From assembly GCA_027032655.1 (NCBI GenBank), contig JALVMZ010000536.1, positions 1 through 10,365 on the forward strand: 10,365 nt of DNA. The letters run 5' to 3'. The translations under genes and the position numbers were made by a program. The notes below the pieces were generated by a model. The model had not been told where the DNA came from, ran no database searches, and worked only from the letters and a program-made list of their open reading frames with translations. Every line of letters begins with the position of its first letter. Position 1 is the stretch's first letter. The stretch comes from Desulfobacteraceae bacterium. Lineage in GTDB: Bacteria; Desulfobacterota; DSM-4660; Desulfatiglandales; JALVMZ01. Positions 7,522 through 10,365 of this stretch are shown here, piece after piece.

Positions 7522-7535
7522 AGGAGTATGGGTTG
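7521..7535 (+). promoter_or_regulatory. Ribosome binding site that sets the pyrD start at TTG 7533
   Basis: AAGGAG (7521-7526) begins at the last base of the pyrK stop codon and lies 6 bases before TTG 7533, in frame with pyrD. The in-frame TTG at 7503 is inside pyrK and would put this site within the coding region, and the ATG at 7528 is out of frame. TTG 7533 also gives the usual family N-terminus. Confidence 0.7.
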
Positions 7536-8450
7536 ATTGAGCCACAGCTTCAAGTAAAAATAGGAGACCTGAAGCTCAAAAATCCAGTTATTACTGCATC
7601 AGGCACTTTTGGATATGGACTGGAATTTTCCTCTATTCTGGATCTCAGCAGATTGGGCGGGATTGTGGTAAAAGGAATTTCCTTAGAGCCCATGGAGGGA
7701 AATCCTCCCCCCAGGATAGTTGAAACACCCTGCGGAATGATAAATTCCATAGGTCTTGCTAATATAGGCGTTGAGCGTTTTTTAAAAGAGATACTTCCAG
7801 AGCTTAATGCCTTTGATACATGCATAATAGTAAATATTTACGGACATAGTATAAAAGAGTATCAGGAACTTGCTTTGCGTCTCAAGGGAGTGGATGGTAT
7901 TGATGCACTGGAGGTGAATATCTCATGCCCCAATGTGGAAGAGGGGGGAATGGCATTTGGAGTTTCACCTGATAGTGCTTTCAGGGTAACAGAAGCTGTT
8001 GTGAAGAATACTGATAAGATGGTAATTGTCAAACTATCACCCAATGTATCTGACATAAGAGAGATTGGAAAGGCAGTGGAAGATGCAGGCGCGGATGCCT
8101 TATCCCTGATAAATACCCTGACTGCTATGAGTATTGATATTGAGACCAGGAGACCCAGGCTATCAAATATATGGGGGGGGCTATCAGGCCCAGCCATCAG
8201 ACCCATTGCGGTCTATATGGTCTATAAAGTTACGGATGCCGTAAAAATACCTGTTATAGGTATTGGTGGAATCATGAATGAGAGGGATGCCCTGGAATTC
8301 TTGATAGCAGGTGCAAGTGCCATCCAGGTGGGAACAGCAAATTTTGTTGATCCTCTTGCAAGTATTAAGATTATTGATGGATTAAGGGATTATTGCATAA
8401 AAAAGGGTATCAGAGACATCAAGTCATTGATAGGCTCTGTCAAGATCTGA
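7533..8450 (+). CDS. pyrD: Dihydroorotate dehydrogenase, catalytic subunit (Class 1B) PyrD
   Basis: A 305-residue FMN enzyme oxidising dihydroorotate to orotate in pyrimidine synthesis, working with PyrK. The N-terminus L-x-x-K-N-P-V-I-T-A-S-G-T-F-G-Y-G (15-29) is diagnostic. NSIGLANIG (71-79) and NISCPNV (129-135) follow; C132 is the catalytic base expected in Class 1 enzymes, where Class 2 uses Ser. The phosphate-binding end has GIGGI (243-247) and AIQVGTANF (263-271). Start TTG 7533 is preferred because AAGGAG is correctly spaced and the length matches the family. A longer frame to TTG 7503 exists but overlaps pyrK by 19 bases. pyrD lies 11 bases after pyrK and ends just before a strong terminator, so it is probably the last gene of its transcript. 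Confidence 0.94.
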   Translation: MIEPQLQVKIGDLKLKNPVITASGTFGYGLEFSSILDLSRLGGIVVKGISLEPMEGNPPPRIVETPCGMINSIGLANIGVERFLKEILPELNAFDTCIIVNIYGHSIKEYQELALRLKGVDGIDALEVNISCPNVEEGGMAFGVSPDSAFRVTEAVVKNTDKMVIVKLSPNVSDIREIGKAVEDAGADALSLINTLTAMSIDIETRRPRLSNIWGGLSGPAIRPIAVYMVYKVTDAVKIPVIGIGGIMNERDALEFLIAGASAIQVGTANFVDPLASIKIIDGLRDYCIKKGIRDIKSLIGSVKI

Positions 8451-8457
8451 ATTGCAT

Positions 8458-8498
8458 ACAGACCCCCTTCACCATTTCAATTGAAGGGGGTCTGTTTT
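8458..8498 (+). terminator. Rho-independent terminator after pyrD
   Basis: A perfect 14-bp stem (8458-8471 with 8482-8495, core GACCCCCTTC/GAAGGGGGTC) has a 10-base loop and runs into TTTT (8495-8498). It lies 8 bases after the pyrD stop and 12 bases before the end of the convergent gene. The T tract favours the + strand. On the - strand the sequence after the stem is TATGCAATT, so it would be a weaker stop for the opposite gene. Confidence 0.88.
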
Positions 8499-8509
8499 AT
8501 CTTTGATGT

Positions 8510-9718
8510 TTATTTTTGACCCATCTTTTTGAGAACTTTATTGAGGTCTATGTCAGATTCAAGCCAGTCGGTGAGTTTCTCAGGTCTTCCATTATCACCG
8601 CACTTTGCAATAAACATGCTCCTTGTTCCCTGCCTTTTATTGGGGCCATAACTGATCTTTGGACCGATGCCCTGAAAGTCCTTTATTGATTCCATTGCCT
8701 TTACAAAGTTCTCCACAGTAAGGTCTCTGCCAGCTCTTTTGAACCCTTCAATCATGGGTTCTGCAAAAAGAAAACCTGCATAGAAGAATATTCCCCATCT
8801 CTCTTTGGGGGCGTATTTCTCTTTGGCCTCTCTGTATTTTATCATCAAGGGGTGCTGGGATTGAGGCAGTTCACCAAATGTGACAAATATGACATCTTTA
8901 AACAATCCTTTGGTAATCTTGAACATTATTGGTGTATCACTCAGCGTGCTTGTTGCCATCCATTGGGGATGATAACCCATCTTGGCCGCTGTCATGATGA
9001 TTATGGCTCCCTGCTTTGGTCCCGGGAACATTATCACGCAATCGGCCTTGGAGGCCTTTAGTTTGTTCACATGGGATGTGAGATCTGTATCAAATGGTGT
9101 AACGGATACCGCTTCAACCGGCTTCATTCCCAGCTTTTCAAGGGCCACCTGGGCGCCATACAGCCCCAGTTTCCCATAGTCATCATTCTGGTAAAATACC
9201 GCAATTCTTTTTTTACCGAGCTTTTTCACTGCATAATTTACCAGGATGGCAGCTTCATCACAGTAAAGGGGATATACAGCAAATAGATATCTGGTAGGTG
9301 GGAATGCCCAGTGTGTGGAGCCTGCGGATGGGCCGACCCATGGGACCTTATTATTGTGGAGGTATTTTTTTACTGCCATTCCTGTTGCAGAACCCACACC
9401 TCCCACAAAACCGAATACCTGTTTGTCTTCAACCAGTTCTTTTACAATTGCCTTGGTTTTGGGTGGCATGTATGCATCATCCCGCAAGAAGTATCGTATC
9501 TTTCTTCCGTGAATACCCCCCTCTTCATTTATCATCCTGAAATAGCAACCTGTTCCCCTTGCAACAGCCCCCCACAGTGCTGCAGGCCCTGTCTGAGGCC
9601 CCCATTGGCCAATTCTTATCTCTGTATCCGTGACGCCCCTTTCAGCACTTGCCATCTGATAGTATCCAGGAGCAAATAGAAGAATTGCAATAACCATAAT
9701 AAAGACTTTCTTCCACAT
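8510..9718 (-). CDS. Periplasmic solute-binding protein, branched-chain amino acid (LivK-like) ABC type
   Basis: A 402-residue exported protein. Residues 1-25 are a classical signal peptide (basic MWKK, hydrophobic core, ASA before E26). The mature start, TDTEIRIGQWGPQTGPAALWG, is the typical opening of the Peripla_BP_6 family. INEEGGIHGRKI (63-74), VGPSAGST, then IAVFYQNDDYGKLG and YGPNKRQG near the end also fit. The family captures amino acids, amides, urea or short organic acids in the periplasm for an ABC importer of the Liv/Urt/Amt type; the ligand here cannot be told. AAGGGGG (9731-9725) lies 6 bases before ATG 9718. No permease or ATPase gene is adjacent: the downstream side is a convergent terminator and the upstream 240 bases hold no transport gene. 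It therefore looks like a stand-alone binding protein. Confidence 0.92.
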   Translation of the reverse strand: MWKKVFIMVIAILLFAPGYYQMASAERGVTDTEIRIGQWGPQTGPAALWGAVARGTGCYFRMINEEGGIHGRKIRYFLRDDAYMPPKTKAIVKELVEDKQVFGFVGGVGSATGMAVKKYLHNNKVPWVGPSAGSTHWAFPPTRYLFAVYPLYCDEAAILVNYAVKKLGKKRIAVFYQNDDYGKLGLYGAQVALEKLGMKPVEAVSVTPFDTDLTSHVNKLKASKADCVIMFPGPKQGAIIIMTAAKMGYHPQWMATSTLSDTPIMFKITKGLFKDVIFVTFGELPQSQHPLMIKYREAKEKYAPKERWGIFFYAGFLFAEPMIEGFKRAGRDLTVENFVKAMESIKDFQGIGPKISYGPNKRQGTRSMFIAKCGDNGRPEKLTDWLESDIDLNKVLKKMGQK

Positions 9719-9956
9719 ATCTGACCCCCTTAATGATTTATCATAGAGTTTATTATTATAATATATTAGTTATCAAGCAAATTAATTCCCCATATATTGA
9801 AAATCTGATCTGAATATAATAGTATAGCTTTGAAAAGGTCTATCGAATGGAGTTAAAAAAGAGGTGATATTGAACTGATGAAAGTGAAGAGATTATTTTA
9901 TCCTCTTAAAAAGCACAGGTGAATAAATTTAAAGGGAGGGTGATAACTAACTGATT
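9719..9956. other. AT-rich gap between the binding protein and the right-end ORFs
   Basis: No gene of normal size is seen. On the + strand a possible promoter, TTGAAA (9797-9802), 17 bases, TAGTAT (9820-9825), leads to the small ORF at 9878. For the - strand gene at 9718 the ribosome site is clear, but no convincing -35/-10 pair with normal spacing was found; only isolated TATAAT-like strings occur in the AT-rich stretch. Confidence 0.4.
9878..9922 (+). CDS. Possible 14-codon peptide with strong ribosome binding site
   Basis: ATG 9878 opens a 14-residue frame, MKVKRLFYPLKKHR, closed by TGA 9920-9922. It is preceded by GAGGTGAT (9861-9868), eight bases fully complementary to the usual 16S rRNA tail, at a spacing of 9. 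A promoter-like pair at 9797-9825 lies at a sensible distance upstream. It ends 34 bases before the receiver-like ORF at 9957. The peptide is basic and unrecognised. It may be a leader peptide, the decayed start of a lost gene, or chance. Confidence 0.25.
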   Translation: MKVKRLFYPLKKHR

Positions 9957-10139
9957 ATGAGATTATTGTTAATAGAAGATGATGTGAAGATAGCCTTCTT
10001 TATTTATATTGTGGGAGCTATTCTTATTCTAATCAAAGGCATCTCATCAGTATATTCTGATCCGAACAATATGAGGCAATTACTGGATTGTGTTCGATGT
10101 AAATCCTTCATCGTCTTTTTCGGCTTCTTTATAAGATAA
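9957..10139 (+). pseudogene. Remnant of an OmpR-type response regulator start joined to unrelated sequence
   Basis: A 60-codon frame. Its first 16 residues, MRLLLIEDDVKIAFFI, fit the N-terminus of OmpR/PhoB-class response regulators (first strand and the acidic pair E-D-D). After that, the receiver pattern stops. The rest is a hydrophobic stretch (IYIVGAILILIKGIS) and a short tail with no phospho-acceptor Asp, Thr or Lys, and no continuation of the receiver is seen in the other two + frames up to 10200. AGGGAGGG (9933-9940) lies 16 bases before the ATG, further than usual. The best reading is a truncated gene start fused to other DNA. A small membrane protein of its own is the alternative, and chance resemblance over 16 residues cannot be excluded. 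Confidence 0.35.
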
Positions 10140-10270
10140 AATCTGTTTTATCCTGTCTTTACATATCTTATAGCCTTTTAATTCAGTTTTATAATTGGTT
10201 ACATCAAAAAAAGAGCTTTGCAAAACTAATTAAATAATATCTTTTTTCAACATATATCTGGAATTACCTT
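10140..10270. other. AT-rich non-coding stretch before the palindromic element
   Basis: No convincing gene, RNA or terminator is seen. A frame of 47 residues runs on the - strand from TTG 10223 to 10080, across this stretch and the end of the previous ORF, but it has no ribosome site. Confidence 0.4.
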
Positions 10271-10351
10271 ATCTGTCATGCTGAGGGGCGAAGCCCCGAA
10301 GCATCTCATAGATCCTTCGGGTGTCTTTCAGACACCCTCAGGATGACAGAT
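10271..10351. repeat. 81-base palindromic repeat element with terminal inverted repeats and nested hairpins
   Basis: The ends ATCTGTCATGCTGAGG (10271-10286) and CCTCAGGATGACAGAT (10336-10351) are inverted repeats matching at 15 of 16 bases. Inside are GGGGC-GAA-GCCCC (10285-10297) and an 8-bp stem GGGTGTCT/AGACACCC with loop TTC (10319-10337). An alternative centre pairs CCCGAAG (10295-10301) with CTTCGGG (10314-10320) and ATCT with AGAT. This is more G+C-rich than its surroundings. TGTCAT-CTGAG...CTCAG-ATGACA elements of this general kind are dispersed, non-coding, high-copy repeats in many environmental bacterial genomes. They resemble REP/MITE sequences and have no transposase of their own. 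Only one copy is in this window, so repetition in the genome is inferred. Confidence 0.75.
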
Positions 10352-10365
10352 GGAATATGAATCAT

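Noticed and set aside
7503..7532. Longer pyrD start at TTG 7503.
   Set aside because: It would lie inside pyrK with no ribosome site in front, while AAGGAG is correctly placed for TTG 7533, which also gives the normal family length.
10080..10223. A 47-residue - strand frame from TTG 10223 with a protein-like composition (many K, E, D).
   Set aside because: It has no ribosome site, begins with TTG right after a stop, lies over the + strand ORF, and its K/E content is expected from AT-rich DNA. No family is recognised.
10271..10351. CRISPR repeat or tRNA reading of the structured element.
   Set aside because: There is only one copy with no spacers, and the paired arms do not form a cloverleaf; inverted ends fit a REP/MITE-type element.

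Overview
The window holds ordinary-looking chromosomal DNA of fairly low G+C (about 40% by eye). It suggests a Gram-negative anaerobe of the Desulfobacterota/Nitrospirota kind: a Class 1B-type PyrK/PyrD pair, an AmmeMemoRadiSam-type radical SAM protein, a GspA/GspB pair, and a LivK-like solute-binding protein with a secretory signal peptide. The lineage is an inference from gene content only.

Layout. Position 3-809 (+) is the C-terminal part of a fused spermidine-synthase/MFS-like membrane protein that continues off the left edge. It abuts an AmrS-like radical SAM protein (810-2000, +) with an apparent Tat-type leader. A 111-base gap carries a good sigma70-like promoter (TTGACA, 17 bases, TATGTT), a hairpin and a seven-codon ORF that ends on the next start codon. 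Then come four closely packed + strand genes: a four-helix membrane histidine kinase (2112-3320), a response regulator whose output region resembles a RelE/ParE-family toxin fold (3332-4261), a GspA/ExeA-type AAA+ ATPase (4265-6025) and GspB (6022-6675). They are followed by pyrK (6715-7521) and pyrD (start most likely TTG 7533, end 8450). A strong terminator (8458-8498) separates these from a convergent branched-chain-amino-acid-type solute-binding protein (9718-8510, -).

The right end (9719-10365) is gene-poor. It has a possible promoter, a 14-codon ORF with a near-perfect ribosome binding site, an ORF whose first 16 residues look like the start of an OmpR-type response regulator and then stop resembling one, and an 81-base structured inverted-repeat element at 10271-10351.

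How the genes may work together. The kinase and regulator are spaced like a cognate pair and sit directly ahead of gspA-gspB, so a link between the signalling pair and envelope/secretin assembly is plausible but inferred. PyrK and PyrD form the NAD-linked dihydroorotate dehydrogenase of pyrimidine synthesis. The most interesting signals are (1) the receiver/coiled-coil/RelE-like fusion and (2) a perfect 12-bp stem with a T tract inside the first 35 codons of pyrK, preceded by a run of seven T. The second resembles a UTP-sensitive attenuator placed inside the coding region.
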